Assembly: GCA_016290775.1 (NCBI GenBank)
Contig: JAEEVF010000012.1
Location: forward strand, 50,338 to 114,337
Source of the DNA: Acetatifactor sp.
GTDB taxonomy: Bacteria; Bacillota; Clostridia; Lachnospirales; Lachnospiraceae
Direction: 5' to 3'
Length of the DNA: 64,000 bases
Both the position numbers and the translations under genes were made by a program. The notes beneath the pieces were generated by a model. The model made no database searches, was not told the DNA's origin, and saw only the letters and a program-made list of their open reading frames with translations. Positions within the stretch are counted from its first letter, which is position 1. Each line of letters starts with the position of its first letter. Shown here one piece after another: positions 16,504-26,827 of the stretch.

Positions 16504-17526
16504 ATGGGTGAACCAAACAAGCTGGAAAGCCTAAGTTCCATAGAGACGGATAAGCTCAAGGCCGTCGGCGCGGGAAGTGAAGCCGACCTGAGAAGTCGCT
16601 ACGTGGACTATGTGCCGCCTAAGACGAAAATGCACATGAGCGCTACCGACAAGGTCATCAGCGTGATCATATACGTGACGTATGCAATGCTGGCGTTTGT
16701 CTGTGTGTATCCGTTCTACTACATTTTTATCAATACCCTCAGTAACAATGAAGCGAGTGCCAGGGGTAAGGTGTTCCTGGTGCCCATCGGCTTTCACCTG
16801 ACCAACTATGCCAAGGTTGCCAAGATCGATGGCCTGATCCAGGCGGCGGAGGTATCCGTGGCGAGAACCGTGGTCGGAACGATCCTGACCGTGATCGTGG
16901 CCGCATTCCTTGGATTCATGTTCACCAGAGAGTCCCTGTGGCACAGAAAGCTTTGGTTCCGCTTCGTTGCGGCGACCATGTATTTCAATGCCGGCATCAT
17001 TCCCTGGTACCTGACCATGAGAAACCTTGGGCTGACCAATAACTTCTGGGGTTACATTTTCCCCGTGGCCGTGCAGCCCTTCTACATTATCTTGTGTAAG
17101 ACCTACGTAGAGTCCGTGCCGCGTGAGCTTCAGGATGCGGCGGAGATCGACGGCGCAGGAACGATGAGAGTGTTTTTCAGCATCATTCTTCCCGTCATCA
17201 AGCCGATCATCGCCACCATCGCGGTGTTCGCAGCCGTGGCGCAGTGGAACTCCTTCCAGGATACGCTGCTCCTTGTTACTGACAAGAATCTCTACACGCT
17301 GCAGTTCACGCTTTACAATTATCTGCAGTCCGCGAATTCGCTTGCATCACTGGTCAACAGCTCCACTTCGACGGATTCCATGGCACAGCTTCTTGCCACG
17401 GCGTCGACCAACACTTCGATCCGCATGACCGTGACCATGGTGGTAGTAACGCCCATCATGCTGGTATATCCGTTCTTCCAGCGGTTCTTTACCAAGGGCA
17501 TCATGGTCGGTGCAGTAAAGGGTTAA
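16504..17526 (+). CDS. Sugar ABC transporter permease, YtcP-type
   Basis: 340 residues. A hydrophilic N-terminal extension of about 50 residues is followed by six membrane helices and the EAA loop (QDAAEIDGAGTMRVF). It ends in the typical GIMVGAVKG of COG0395 permeases. It would pair with the preceding LplB-type protein to form the import channel. The extension is longer than in many homologues, and a later start is possible, but ATG 16504 has an AAAGG site (16485-16490) upstream. The intact gene order permease-permease-lipoprotein supports a working importer for a plant oligosaccharide, plausibly an alpha-galactoside because a GH36 gene follows. Confidence 0.9.
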   Translation: MGEPNKLESLSSIETDKLKAVGAGSEADLRSRYVDYVPPKTKMHMSATDKVISVIIYVTYAMLAFVCVYPFYYIFINTLSNNEASARGKVFLVPIGFHLTNYAKVAKIDGLIQAAEVSVARTVVGTILTVIVAAFLGFMFTRESLWHRKLWFRFVAATMYFNAGIIPWYLTMRNLGLTNNFWGYIFPVAVQPFYIILCKTYVESVPRELQDAAEIDGAGTMRVFFSIILPVIKPIIATIAVFAAVAQWNSFQDTLLLVTDKNLYTLQFTLYNYLQSANSLASLVNSSTSTDSMAQLLATASTNTSIRMTVTMVVVTPIMLVYPFFQRFFTKGIMVGAVKG

Positions 17527-17585
17527 CAAATGGCAGAAAGCCATATGTTATATTTGCGCTAAAGCGCAGGAAAGGGAGGAGATTT

Positions 17586-19262
17586 ATGAAAACGAAAAAA
17601 ATCATTGCACTCCTGTGCGCAGTCACCATGACTGTTAGCATGCTCTCAGGATGTGCGGGAGGTTCTAAGACTTCCACGTTGGAATTCTTTGACGTTGCCG
17701 CAAACTACAACGGCGTTCAGGGCGGTTGGTTTGCAAAGGCAGTCAAGGATAAGTTTGATCTGGAGATCAACATCATTTCCGGTCAGGGTACAGGCGAGCA
17801 GCAGTATGCTACCAGAGCTGCATCCGGCAATCTGGGCGACATCCTCATCCTTGAGTCCGCACAGTTCCAGGATTGCGTAAAGAACGGACTTGTGAAGGAT
17901 ATCTCCGATGAGATCTACAAGCATGACAGCCTGAAGGCCTTCCAGCAGCAGATCGATGCTCTGAACAAGGGCCTTCCTGACAATCCCGACGGCAAGATCT
18001 ACGGTATCCCTACCGAGATGATGAACACTTCACCCACTTCCTACTCTCAGGACGTTATTTACTCCAGCCCCATGCTTCGTTGGGATCTGTACTCCGAGCT
18101 TGGCTGCCCTGAGATCAAGGATCTGAACGGCCTTATGGACGTTATTGCGCAGATGCTGGAAAAGCATCCCAAGAATGCCTCCGGCGATCCTTGCTACATG
18201 GCATCCCTGTGGCCTGACTGGGACGGCGGCGATGACATGATCGGTATCGCTAACGTTGTTCAGCTGACCACCTGGTACGGCGAGAAGATCAAGCAGTCCT
18301 TGATCCTTAAGCCCGACGGAAGCTTCATTCCTCTGACGGATAAGGCTGGTTCCTACTACAAGATCCTGAAGTGGTGGAACACCGCTTACAATCGCGGCCT
18401 CATCGATGAGAACTCCGCTTCTCAGACTTGGGACGATGCATGTGCAAAGATGACCGCAGGTCAGGTTTACCTGTTCTGGTACAGCTGGCAGGTTGGTTTC
18501 TGGAACACCAACGAAAGACTGGCTGACGGCACCGCATTCATCTACACTCCCGTTAAGGATCAGAAGTATTACGCAGAAGCAGACTCCTTCTTCGGAAGCG
18601 GCCGTGTGTTTGCAGTTGGTTCCAAGGTTTCCAAGGACAAGTATAAGAAGATCATGGAGTTCCTTGATTGGTATGCAAGCCCTGAAGGCGCTATGCTCCA
18701 GCATGACGGTATCGAAGGCTTCAACTACAAGAAGGGTGATGACGGCAGATACGTTGAGATGAACTCTAACGCGCTTGTTGACAACCTTCCCGTTCCCGAA
18801 GAGTGGGGCGGCGGCGGCTGGAACGATGGTAACAACCAGATCAACCAGTGGATCGTAAGCGCAAACGCTACGAACCCTCTGACTGGCGAGCCTTACTCCA
18901 AGCAGTACTGGTCCACCTACAAGGAAGCAAACTACACCCAGATGAGAAAAGAGTGGGAAGCTAAGTTTGGCGCTAAGGAGCCCGCTGAGTACATGCTGAA
19001 GAACAACCTTCTCGTGATCAGCCCTAACGTAAGCGTAGCTCTTCCTACCGACGACAATGACATCAGCCTGATCCGCGGTCAATGTAAGGATGCTGTTAAC
19101 AAGTACTCCTGGCGTATGATCTATGCGAAGACCGATGCTGAATTCGACAAGCTGTGGGATGACATGACCAAGGAACTGAATGGTTATGGCTTCGATAAGC
19201 TCATGCAGTTCGACAAGGAGAAGTACACCATCGAGCTGAACGCTAAGAACGCTGTAAAGTAA
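17586..19262 (+). CDS. Extracellular sugar-binding lipoprotein of the ABC importer (LipO-like)
   Basis: 558 residues, the large size typical of LipO/COG1653 receptors that pair with LplB and YtcP permeases. The signal peptide ends in the lipobox MLSGC, so Cys23 would be lipidated and the protein held on the outer face of the membrane. The rest is a two-lobed binding domain rich in aromatic residues, as expected for oligosaccharide binding. AGGGAGGAG (17570-17578) precedes the start. Codon choice is more uniform and T/C-ending than in neighbours, consistent with high expression. A strong terminator follows directly, which would raise this transcript above the downstream GH36 gene. Confidence 0.92.
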   Translation: MKTKKIIALLCAVTMTVSMLSGCAGGSKTSTLEFFDVAANYNGVQGGWFAKAVKDKFDLEINIISGQGTGEQQYATRAASGNLGDILILESAQFQDCVKNGLVKDISDEIYKHDSLKAFQQQIDALNKGLPDNPDGKIYGIPTEMMNTSPTSYSQDVIYSSPMLRWDLYSELGCPEIKDLNGLMDVIAQMLEKHPKNASGDPCYMASLWPDWDGGDDMIGIANVVQLTTWYGEKIKQSLILKPDGSFIPLTDKAGSYYKILKWWNTAYNRGLIDENSASQTWDDACAKMTAGQVYLFWYSWQVGFWNTNERLADGTAFIYTPVKDQKYYAEADSFFGSGRVFAVGSKVSKDKYKKIMEFLDWYASPEGAMLQHDGIEGFNYKKGDDGRYVEMNSNALVDNLPVPEEWGGGGWNDGNNQINQWIVSANATNPLTGEPYSKQYWSTYKEANYTQMRKEWEAKFGAKEPAEYMLKNNLLVISPNVSVALPTDDNDISLIRGQCKDAVNKYSWRMIYAKTDAEFDKLWDDMTKELNGYGFDKLMQFDKEKYTIELNAKNAVK

Positions 19263-19281
19263 TCCAAAAGTAAAATTGAAA

Positions 19282-19319
19282 AAGGGGTTGTGAAAGAGAT
19301 TTCGCAGCCCCTTTTTTTC
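19282..19319 (+). terminator. Terminator between the binding lipoprotein and GH36 genes
   Basis: The stem GGGGTTGTG / CGCAGCCCC with two G-U pairs (about 19284-19292 with 19303-19311) ends in TTTTTTT. The T run stops four bases before the GH36 start codon. Readthrough would be needed for GH36 expression unless an unseen promoter exists. Confidence 0.75.
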
Positions 19320-19323
19320 TAAA

Positions 19324-21189
19324 ATGAAAGGGACAAAAGGCGTGGAGACATTCGCTGAAATAAAATGCATGGGAGATGGATATGCGGGAGGGTTTTCTTG
19401 CGGCATGACCATGCACGGCAGCCAGACAATGGAGCGTTTTACCTTAAAGAGCGGGGCAGAGGACTTTGGAGAAGGCACCGCAGTATATGAAACCGAAGAC
19501 GGCCTCACTCTGGTCTTGAATCGTACAAAAGACGGCGAAGCTTTGCGCGTGCAGACGAGCGTCCATAACAAAGGAGAAAAGGAAGTCACGCTTGAAATGC
19601 TGACAAGCTTTGGGCTTCGCGGCGTTGTGGCTGATCGTGTGCACAGGATGCAGTCCTTTTGGAGTGCGGAAGGGAAGCTTCGCACGGAGAGTTTGGAGGA
19701 CCTTCACATAGAGCCCTCCTGGAACCGCTGCGGCCTTCGCTGTGAGAAATTTGGGAATAGTGGTTCCATGCCAGTGCGAAAGTATTTCCCGTTCCTTGCG
19801 CTGGAAAACTCCAAGACAGGAGAGTTCGTTGGCATACAGCTTTACCTTGCCTCTACCTGGCAGATGGAGCTGCTCTGTAAGGAAGGCGATTTCCTTACGG
19901 TCATTGGAGGGTTGGGAGATCGGGATTTTGGCCAGTGGACCAAAACCCTCGCACCCGGCGAAAGCTTTGACGCGCCGCAGGCCGTGATCGCAACGGGAAC
20001 CTCGCTCCTTGACGTTTGCGACAAGCTGGTCAAGGCGCAGCACCCCATGATCTCTCCCATGGATCAGGACATGTCCATTTTGTTCAATGAGTATTGCACG
20101 ACCTGGGGCAATCCTTCCTTCGAAAACGTAAAGAAGATTGCTGACAAGCTGGAGGGCAAGGGCATCCGCTTCCTGGTCATCGACTCCGGCTGGTATGGGA
20201 ATGAGAGATGGTGGGAATGCGTCGGCGACTGGGAAGTCAATGAAAACAGATTTCCCGGCGGCATGAAGCCCATTGCGGATTACGTCAGATCGAAGGGCAT
20301 GATCCCCGGGCTTTGGTATGAGATGGAAGCCGTTGCCTACGGAAGTAGGTTCTATAACGACGCAGAGCACCTTGTAAAGAAGGACGGCGTGCCACTTACG
20401 GTGGGCGGCAGACGCTTTTGGGACATGGAGGATCCTTGGGTGGCAGAGTACTTAAGCCGCAAGGTGATCGGGATCCTGAAGGATGCTGGTTTTGGATACC
20501 TCAAGGTGGATTACAATGACACTCTCGGCATGGGATGTGACGGTGCCGAAAGCCTTGGAGAAGGGCTTCGCCGAAAGGTTCTTGCATCCCAGGCATTCTT
20601 TGCAAAGATCCGCGAGGAGATCCCGGGCATTGTCATTGAAAACTGCTCGAGCGGCGGTCACCGCCTTGAGCCTTCCATGATGCAGCTTTGCAGTCAGGCA
20701 AGCTTTTCCGATGCGCATGAGATCAAGTCGATCCCGCTGATCGCGGCAAACGTACAGCGCGTGATAAGGCCTGAGCAAAGCCAGATCTGGGCGGTGCTGC
20801 GTGCGGGAGATTCTAAGGAGAGGATCGAATATTCCTTGATCGCTACCTTGTTTGGACGGATGTGTTTGTCCGGGGAGATTTACGATCTGTCTGATAAACA
20901 ATGGAAAATTGTTGAAGAAGGCATGGAATTTTACGTAAAATGTGCTGAAATTATTAAAAATGGTAAAACGATTCTTCACATTTATGAAAATACGGCGTAT
21001 AATAAACCAAAAGGTCAACAGTTTGTCGTGCGCGAGTGGAACGGAAAGCGGCTTGCGATCTTGCATCGCTTTGAGGATTCTCATTTTGCATCGCCAGAGT
21101 TTCCTTCGGGCAGCCGGATCCTTGCGGAATATGGCTCCGGAGATTCAGACTTCTCCGCAAAGGCGTGGCTTTATGAAATACCAGGGTAA
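19324..21189 (+). CDS. GH36 alpha-galactosidase
   Basis: 621-residue intracellular enzyme without signal peptide. The central (beta/alpha)8 barrel carries the nucleophile Asp396 in LKVDYND and the acid/base Asp463 in FSDAHE. Both match GH36 retaining alpha-galactosidases, which cleave raffinose-type sugars, melibiose or galactomannan side chains. GH36 also includes alpha-N-acetylgalactosaminidases, so the exact sugar is uncertain. The N-terminal beta-sandwich is shorter than in 700-residue members. The start is weakly supported: ATG 19324 lies immediately behind a terminator T run and has no clear ribosome site. An in-frame stop at 19291 excludes a longer frame. A LacI regulator follows. Confidence 0.9.
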   Translation: MKGTKGVETFAEIKCMGDGYAGGFSCGMTMHGSQTMERFTLKSGAEDFGEGTAVYETEDGLTLVLNRTKDGEALRVQTSVHNKGEKEVTLEMLTSFGLRGVVADRVHRMQSFWSAEGKLRTESLEDLHIEPSWNRCGLRCEKFGNSGSMPVRKYFPFLALENSKTGEFVGIQLYLASTWQMELLCKEGDFLTVIGGLGDRDFGQWTKTLAPGESFDAPQAVIATGTSLLDVCDKLVKAQHPMISPMDQDMSILFNEYCTTWGNPSFENVKKIADKLEGKGIRFLVIDSGWYGNERWWECVGDWEVNENRFPGGMKPIADYVRSKGMIPGLWYEMEAVAYGSRFYNDAEHLVKKDGVPLTVGGRRFWDMEDPWVAEYLSRKVIGILKDAGFGYLKVDYNDTLGMGCDGAESLGEGLRRKVLASQAFFAKIREEIPGIVIENCSSGGHRLEPSMMQLCSQASFSDAHEIKSIPLIAANVQRVIRPEQSQIWAVLRAGDSKERIEYSLIATLFGRMCLSGEIYDLSDKQWKIVEEGMEFYVKCAEIIKNGKTILHIYENTAYNKPKGQQFVVREWNGKRLAILHRFEDSHFASPEFPSGSRILAEYGSGDSDFSAKAWLYEIPG

Positions 21190-21263
21190 GAAAGTCAAAT
21201 ATCGAGTTGTGCTTGCTCAAAGATAGAATCATATCCAGAAACGAATTAGAAGGAGAAACAGAC

Positions 21264-22304
21264 ATGACCACGGTGAAAGAAATTGCAAAGATGTGCGATG
21301 TCTCCCCCAGCACGGTTTCAAACATACTGAACGGAAAGCCCAACGTGAGTGAAAAGACCAGGCAGAAGGTTTGGCAGGCCGTAAAGGAGACGGGCTATCA
21401 GCCGAACTATTATGCCGCAAACATGCGTAAGCAGAGCACCAGGACCATCAGCATCATTGCAGAGGATCTTGGACAGTTTTCCACGACGCCCATCCTTGAG
21501 GCGGCCATGGCTTGCTGCGAGGAGCACGAATACCGCACGGTCATCATGAACCTGCGTCTTTACGACAAGTGGCGTGACACTTGGTACAACGACGAGACGA
21601 AGCTCCAGAGCATGCTCAGCCCCGTGCTGAACGAGCTTAAATCCATCAAGGTGGACGGGCTTCTTTACATAGCAGGTCACGGAAGAAGCATCAAGTGTCT
21701 TCCGGATGATTTCTCCCTTCCGACCGTGGTTGCATATGCGACTTCCGAAAATCACCGTTTCCCTTCCGTTGTCCTCAACGACGAAAAGGGTGGATATGAC
21801 ATGATCAAATACTTGACGGACATGGGGCACAGGCGCATTGGCATCATTGCCGGCGCAGCGGACAACATGCACACCAGGGAGCGTCTCCTTGGTTGTCAGA
21901 GAGCTTTGTTCGAAGCTTCCATTCCTTACAATCCCGAGTGGACGGTTTACGGCGACTGGGAAAAGCAATCGGGCTATGAATGCGCCAAAAAGCTTGCAGG
22001 TCAAAACCTGACGGCCATCTGGTGCATGAATGACCTGATGGCAGGCGGGGCCTATGATTATGCGCGCGAAAAGGGCATCATCATCGGCAAGGATCTTTCC
22101 ATCGCAGGCTATGATAATCGTCAGGTGGCGGAATATTTCTATCCGGGCCTGACGACCAATGAACTGCCCTTAAAGGAGGTTGGGATCGCATCCGCCAACA
22201 AGCTGATCAGAATGTTGAAGGGAGAGGATCAGGAGGTTTCCAAAGAGCCGATCAAGGTCGGCGGAAAGATGATCCTGCGCAGTTCCGTGGCAAGGCTTTC
22301 CTAA
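21264..22304 (+). CDS. LacI-family transcriptional regulator
   Basis: 346 residues. The N-terminal helix-turn-helix (TTVKEIAKMCDVSPSTVSNILNG, residues 2-24) and hinge helix are followed by a ribose-binding-protein-type effector domain. The start at 21264 is chosen because AGAAGGAG precedes it and the HTH begins at residue 2; an upstream ATG at 21207 would add 19 unrelated residues. It is placed directly behind GH36 and the sugar importer, so it likely controls that cluster in response to the imported sugar. I did not find a convincing LacI palindrome at the importer promoter. Confidence 0.92.
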   Translation: MTTVKEIAKMCDVSPSTVSNILNGKPNVSEKTRQKVWQAVKETGYQPNYYAANMRKQSTRTISIIAEDLGQFSTTPILEAAMACCEEHEYRTVIMNLRLYDKWRDTWYNDETKLQSMLSPVLNELKSIKVDGLLYIAGHGRSIKCLPDDFSLPTVVAYATSENHRFPSVVLNDEKGGYDMIKYLTDMGHRRIGIIAGAADNMHTRERLLGCQRALFEASIPYNPEWTVYGDWEKQSGYECAKKLAGQNLTAIWCMNDLMAGGAYDYAREKGIIIGKDLSIAGYDNRQVAEYFYPGLTTNELPLKEVGIASANKLIRMLKGEDQEVSKEPIKVGGKMILRSSVARLS

Positions 22305-22323
22305 AGGATTTGAGGAACGGTCT

Positions 22324-23412
22324 ATGAATCCGAATCTGAGATCAAAGCGAAGCACTAGGCTTAGAAAATGGATATTGTTCATTGCTTCGGCGCTCGTCTT
22401 GCTGGCACTTTGTGCCTGCTCTGACGAGGGCCGAGTTCGTTATGCGGATGAAGCATTTGTCCGGGAGCTTTGCGGGCTGCCGCCCATTGCCGAAAGCGTG
22501 GAGGCAGGTGACTTGGACGAAGGCAACGCAACGGGTGCGGAAGGCACTGGCGAAGATGCGGAAGGTATTGGAACGGGCACTGGCAGCAGTGAAGGCAGCG
22601 AAGGATCCGAGGGAAGCAGCGAAGGCTCTGGCAGCGGCGAAGGTACGGAAGGTTCAGGTGAGGGCGCCGGACTGGAAGGCAGCGAAGGCGGCGAAGGCAC
22701 TGGCACGGGTTCTGGTGAAGGCGGCACGGGCGAGGAAGGTTCTGGCGATGGCACCGAAGAAACCCTGACGGAAGGCGCGCTTCTTGGTACCATCATCGGC
22801 GAGGAGTCGGAAGCGGACGCACGCATCCGGGAGCGCCTGCAAGGGACATTCCTTAGCACGCCAATCTCGGTCAGCGAGGATATCTACAATGCGATGGAGA
22901 GCGCAAGCTTTCTGGTGCCTTACCTTTCGTGGGATGAAACAAAACTTGTGATCAATGCCAAGCTCCAATTTTCCGAGAACGGCAGGGCCGTGCTTTCCGT
23001 GGAGGAGGAGAGCTACCAGGCGCTCATGGATTACGTGACGGCGCAGGTCACGGAGGCGGCATATGCCTACTTTGATTCCTATGTCCAAAAGTACTCCAGC
23101 TATCTTAGCACCAAGCAATACTTAAAACTCATGGGGATTTCCCTTGAGGATTACGTCGGCGACATTATCCGCGAGGCCGGCGGCGAACTTGACGATGCGG
23201 CCATGCGCTATGCAAGCTTTTATGCCGTGCGAGGCGATCGCATCTACTTAGGAGAAACGGTGAGCGAGCTGTCCGAAGGGAAAGATTACCTGACCTTCTT
23301 GCTCCGCGGGTCGCTCCTTACGCTGATGGAGTATTACCAAGACGGAGAGCAAAACGACCGTCCGCTTGGCATGAATGTGGAGCTTCCCTTAAGCCTGACG
23401 AAGCAGTTCTAA
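22324..23412 (+). CDS. Putative lipoprotein with Gly/Ser/Glu-rich linker
   Basis: 362 residues. A basic N-terminus and hydrophobic segment end in LCAC, a plausible lipobox with Cys32. Residues about 60-155 are a low-complexity run of Gly, Ser, Glu and Thr. The remaining 200 residues form an ordered C-terminal domain that I do not recognise. The linker suggests a domain held away from the membrane across the cell wall. It is 19 bases after the LacI gene; no separate promoter is obvious. Linker codons vary, so it does not look like a very recent expansion. Confidence 0.75.
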   Translation: MNPNLRSKRSTRLRKWILFIASALVLLALCACSDEGRVRYADEAFVRELCGLPPIAESVEAGDLDEGNATGAEGTGEDAEGIGTGTGSSEGSEGSEGSSEGSGSGEGTEGSGEGAGLEGSEGGEGTGTGSGEGGTGEEGSGDGTEETLTEGALLGTIIGEESEADARIRERLQGTFLSTPISVSEDIYNAMESASFLVPYLSWDETKLVINAKLQFSENGRAVLSVEEESYQALMDYVTAQVTEAAYAYFDSYVQKYSSYLSTKQYLKLMGISLEDYVGDIIREAGGELDDAAMRYASFYAVRGDRIYLGETVSELSEGKDYLTFLLRGSLLTLMEYYQDGEQNDRPLGMNVELPLSLTKQF

Positions 23413-23464
23413 ACAGACTTCGCAGTTAATTACGTTCGACAGAATAAAGAATAAGAGGTATATT

Positions 23465-23666
23465 GACGGGGGCGGCGGGGTTGCATATCCAACGCAGGCC
23501 CCGGGGAACGCGCAACGCCGAGCTCTCCGCCAAATGAGGCTAAGCACGCAGGATGTTCACGGACGATTTGTTCTCATCCTGCGTGCCAAGCCTCATTAAG
23601 CGGCATATCTCGTCTGCGGTTCCTTAAAGGGGCCTGCGTTGGATATGCAACCTCGCCGTCCCCGTC
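23465..23666. repeat. 202-bp imperfect palindrome (large hairpin element)
   Basis: The ends are inverted: GACGGGGGCGGCGGGG at 23465-23480 against the right end at 23651-23666. TTGCATATCCAACGCAGG (23481-23498) matches its complement at 23632-23649. An inner pair (about 23533-23555 with 23575-23597) continues the hairpin as AATGAGGC...GCACGCAGGATG and its complement. No ORF is inside. It may be a miniature mobile element or a structured RNA. A similar-sized palindrome of different sequence lies at about 59824-60010. Confidence 0.75.
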
Positions 23667-23680
23667 ATAAGAATTAGGGC

Positions 23681-23709
23681 TTGACTTTTAGGCGATCGCG
23701 GTGTATAGT
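23681..23709 (+). promoter_or_regulatory. Sigma-A promoter of the valS T-box leader
   Basis: TTGACT (23681-23686) and TATAGT (23704-23709) are 17 bases apart. Transcription from about 23716 would include the whole T-box leader. Confidence 0.8.
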
Positions 23710-23714
23710 CTCCC

Positions 23715-24024
23715 TATAAGAAAAGGCTGTGAGGAAGAAGAGTACGCTAAAACCGCCTGTCAGAGAGCTGCCTGCCAAGGGTCGTAAAGATCCGGGCGCT
23801 GCGAGGGCAAGCAAGGAACGGAGAGCGGAAGGTAGCTTCGGAGCCGGAGGGCTGAACGAATCAGTAGGTTCTCACGAGTGATCCCCGTTACAGGATCCGG
23901 CTTTAATCCTTATGATGCGATAAGGAGAAGTCACGGAGAGGATGGTCGCAAGGCCTTCTGAAAACAAAGGTGGTACCGCGTTAATGACGCCCTTTGCAAA
24001 CAAACCGTTTGCAGAGGGCTTTTC
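23715..24024 (+). promoter_or_regulatory. T-box riboswitch controlling valS
   Basis: The leader senses uncharged tRNA-Val. The conserved T-box sequence AGGTGGTACCGCG is at 23968-23980; its TGGT pairs with the tRNA 3' end. It is followed by a terminator (stem 23989-24001 with 24007-24019, then TTTT) that competes with the antiterminator. Stem I has the AGTA loop element at 23741-23744 above a GAAG/CTTC helix (23737-23740 with 23836-23839). GTA at 23832-23834, opposite AGTA, is the likely valine specifier codon. Low tRNA-Val charging would favour readthrough into valS. Confidence 0.9.
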
Positions 24025-24110
24025 TAATTGCAAAAGCAACGACGTACGCGAAGCGGACGGTTTCCAAGAATTCTTTATGAATTGGCAGACAGCATTAAAG
24101 GAGGAGAAAG

Positions 24111-26771
24111 ATGAGCAAGGAACTGGCAAAAACCTACGACCCTCAAGGCATTGAGGACAAGCTCTACCAAAAGTGGCTGGACAAGAAGTATTTCCATGCA
24201 GAAGTGGATTATTCAAGAAAACCTTTTACGATCGTGATCCCGCCCCCAAACATCACCGGACAGCTTCACATGGGCCATGCGTTGGATAACACCATGCAGG
24301 ACATCCTGATCCGCTTTAAGAGGATGCAGGGATATAATGCCCTTTGGCAGCCCGGCACGGACCACGCGTCCATCGCGACCGAGGTCAAGATCATCGAGAA
24401 GCTGAAGGAAGAGGGCATTGACAAGCACGATCTGGGCCGTGAGAAATTTCTCGAGCGCGCATGGGACTGGAAGAAGGTATATGGCGGAAGGATCATTTCA
24501 CAGCTGAAAAAGCTTGGGTCCTCTTGTGACTGGGACAGAGAGCGCTTCACCATGGACGAAGGCTGCAACAAGGCCGTGACCGAAGTCTTCGTTAAGATGC
24601 ATGAAAAAGGATATATATACAAGGGCGCCCGCATGATCAACTGGTGTCCTGTTTGTAACACCTCGATCTCTGACGCAGAGGTGGAATATCAGGAGCAGGC
24701 CGGACATTTCTGGCATATCAAGTATCCCATCATGAATGCGGACGGAACGCCTTCTGCCACGGAGTTTTTGACCTTTGCGACCACGCGTCCCGAGACGATG
24801 CTCGGCGATACCGCAGTTGCAATCCATCCGGACGATGAGAGATACAAGCACCTGATCGGCAAGAGCGTAATGCTGCCCCTCATGAACCGCGTGATCCCCG
24901 TTGTTACGGATTCCTACGTAGACATGGAGTTTGGTACCGGCGTCGTAAAGATCACCCCTGCCCATGACCCCAACGACTTTGAGGTTGGAAAGCGTCATAA
25001 CCTGCCCGTGATCAACGTGATGAATGATGACGCAACGATCAATGAGAACGGCGGCAAGTTCGCAGGCATGGATCGCTACGAGGCAAGAAAGGCCATCGTT
25101 GAAGAACTCGACCAGATGGGGCTTCTCGTGAAGATTGAGGACCACGTTCACAACGTTGGTACGCATGACAGATGTAAGGCAACCATCGAGCCCATGGTAA
25201 AAGAGCAGTGGTTCGTAAAGATGGACGAACTGATCAAACCTGCCGTAAAGGCCATTCAGGAAGGCGACATCAAGCTGATCCCTGAACGCATGGAGAAGAC
25301 CTATTACAACTGGACCGATAACATCCGCGACTGGTGTATCAGCCGTCAGCTCTGGTGGGGCCACAGGATCCCTGCATATTATTGCGACAAGTGCGGCGAG
25401 ATTGTTGTTGCGAAGGAAGCTCCGAAGGTTTGCCCGAAGTGCGGCTGCGAGCATCTGACGCAGGATCCCGACACGCTGGACACCTGGTTCTCATCCGCGC
25501 TCTGGCCGTTTGAGACCCTTGGCTGGCCTGAAAAGACGGAAGACCTGAAGTATTTCTATCCCACCGATGTGTTGGTGACCGGATACGACATCATCTTCTT
25601 CTGGGTTATCAGAATGATCTTCTCGGGCTTCGAGCAGATGGGCGAAAAGCCTTTCAAGACGGTGCTCTTCCATGGTCTTGTGCGTGACAGCCAGGGCCGC
25701 AAGATGAGTAAGTCCCTCGGCAACGGCATTGATCCTCTGGAGATCATTGATAAGTACGGTGCGGATGCACTGCGTCTGACCCTCATCACCGGCAATGCGC
25801 CTGGTAATGACATGAGATTCTATTATGAGAGAGTGGAGAACTCCCGTAACTTTGCAAATAAGGTTTGGAACGCTTCCCGTTTCATCCTGATGAACATGGA
25901 CGGAAAGACCGTGACCACGCCTGCGGAAAGTGATCTGCAGCCCGTTGACAAGTGGATCCTTTCCAAGCTGAACACCCTGGTAAAAGACGTGACCGACAAC
26001 ATGGAGTGCTTCGAGCTCGGCATTGCGGTTCAGAAGGTTTACGACTTCATCTGGGATGAGTTCTGCGACTGGTACATCGAGATGGTAAAGCCGAGGCTTT
26101 ACAACACGGACGACGCAGTGAGCCAGAACGCGGCCCTTTGGACCTTAAAGAACGTGCTCATCAATGCATTAAAGCTGCTTCATCCTTACATGCCTTTCAT
26201 CACGGAGGAAATCTTCTGCACACTCCAGAGCGAGGAAGAGTCCATCATGATCAGCACCTGGCCCACCTATGACGAGGCAAGGAATTACGTGAAGGAAGAA
26301 AAGGCCATCGAGGCGATCAAGGAAGCGGTTCGCGGCATCCGTAACGTACGGAGCGAAATGAACGTTGCACCTTCGAAGAAGGCAAGCGTTCACCTGGTAA
26401 GTGAGGACGAAGGCATCCGCACCATCTTTACCGAAGGCAAGCTCTTCTTTGCTTCTTTGGCATATGCCAGCGAAGTGTTCATTCAGAGCGACAAGGCAGG
26501 CATCGCGGACGATGCGGTTTCCGTAGTGATCCCTGGCGCTACGCTGTACATTCCTTTTGCGGAGCTGGTGGACATCGCGCAGGAGATCGAGCGTCTTACG
26601 AAGGAGCAAAAGCGTCTTGAGGGCGAGCTCGCAAGATCCAAAGGCATGCTTTCCAACGAGAAGTTCATTTCCAAGGCACCGGAAGCAAAGATCGCCGAGG
26701 AGAAGGAAAAGCTCGCAAAGTATGAGAAGATGATGGAGCAGGTGACTGCAAGACTTGCGCAGCTGAAGTAA
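24111..26771 (+). CDS. valS: Valyl-tRNA synthetase
   Basis: Class I aminoacyl-tRNA synthetase of 886 residues that charges tRNA-Val with valine. The ATP-binding HIGH motif reads HMGH (residues 53-56) in [13 protein letters not shown], and the KMSKS loop is at residues 531-535. Between them are the editing domain and a zinc ribbon (CDKCGE...CPKCGC). The C-terminal 70 residues form the coiled-coil arm. Length and domain order are normal. AGGAGGAGAAAG precedes ATG 24111. Expression is set by the T-box leader immediately upstream. The next gene, folC, follows after 56 bases without a terminator and may be co-transcribed. Confidence 0.98.
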   Translation: MSKELAKTYDPQGIEDKLYQKWLDKKYFHAEVDYSRKPFTIVIPPPNITGQLHMGHALDNTMQDILIRFKRMQGYNALWQPGTDHASIATEVKIIEKLKEEGIDKHDLGREKFLERAWDWKKVYGGRIISQLKKLGSSCDWDRERFTMDEGCNKAVTEVFVKMHEKGYIYKGARMINWCPVCNTSISDAEVEYQEQAGHFWHIKYPIMNADGTPSATEFLTFATTRPETMLGDTAVAIHPDDERYKHLIGKSVMLPLMNRVIPVVTDSYVDMEFGTGVVKITPAHDPNDFEVGKRHNLPVINVMNDDATINENGGKFAGMDRYEARKAIVEELDQMGLLVKIEDHVHNVGTHDRCKATIEPMVKEQWFVKMDELIKPAVKAIQEGDIKLIPERMEKTYYNWTDNIRDWCISRQLWWGHRIPAYYCDKCGEIVVAKEAPKVCPKCGCEHLTQDPDTLDTWFSSALWPFETLGWPEKTEDLKYFYPTDVLVTGYDIIFFWVIRMIFSGFEQMGEKPFKTVLFHGLVRDSQGRKMSKSLGNGIDPLEIIDKYGADALRLTLITGNAPGNDMRFYYERVENSRNFANKVWNASRFILMNMDGKTVTTPAESDLQPVDKWILSKLNTLVKDVTDNMECFELGIAVQKVYDFIWDEFCDWYIEMVKPRLYNTDDAVSQNAALWTLKNVLINALKLLHPYMPFITEEIFCTLQSEEESIMISTWPTYDEARNYVKEEKAIEAIKEAVRGIRNVRSEMNVAPSKKASVHLVSEDEGIRTIFTEGKLFFASLAYASEVFIQSDKAGIADDAVSVVIPGATLYIPFAELVDIAQEIERLTKEQKRLEGELARSKGMLSNEKFISKAPEAKIAEEKEKLAKYEKMMEQVTARLAQLK

Positions 26772-26827
26772 GCATTATCCGCCAAGGCGGGGCACCTTCC
26801 CAAAGGGGGAGGCAAAAGAACGGGAAT

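Noticed and set aside
18030..19685. A 551-codon minus-strand frame across the binding-protein and GH36 genes
   Set aside because: It spans two real genes and their terminator with no motif of its own.
22324..23412. Frameshifted or fused gene because of the Gly/Ser/Glu run
   Set aside because: The frame is continuous from a lipobox signal through the linker into an ordered domain, so it looks intact.
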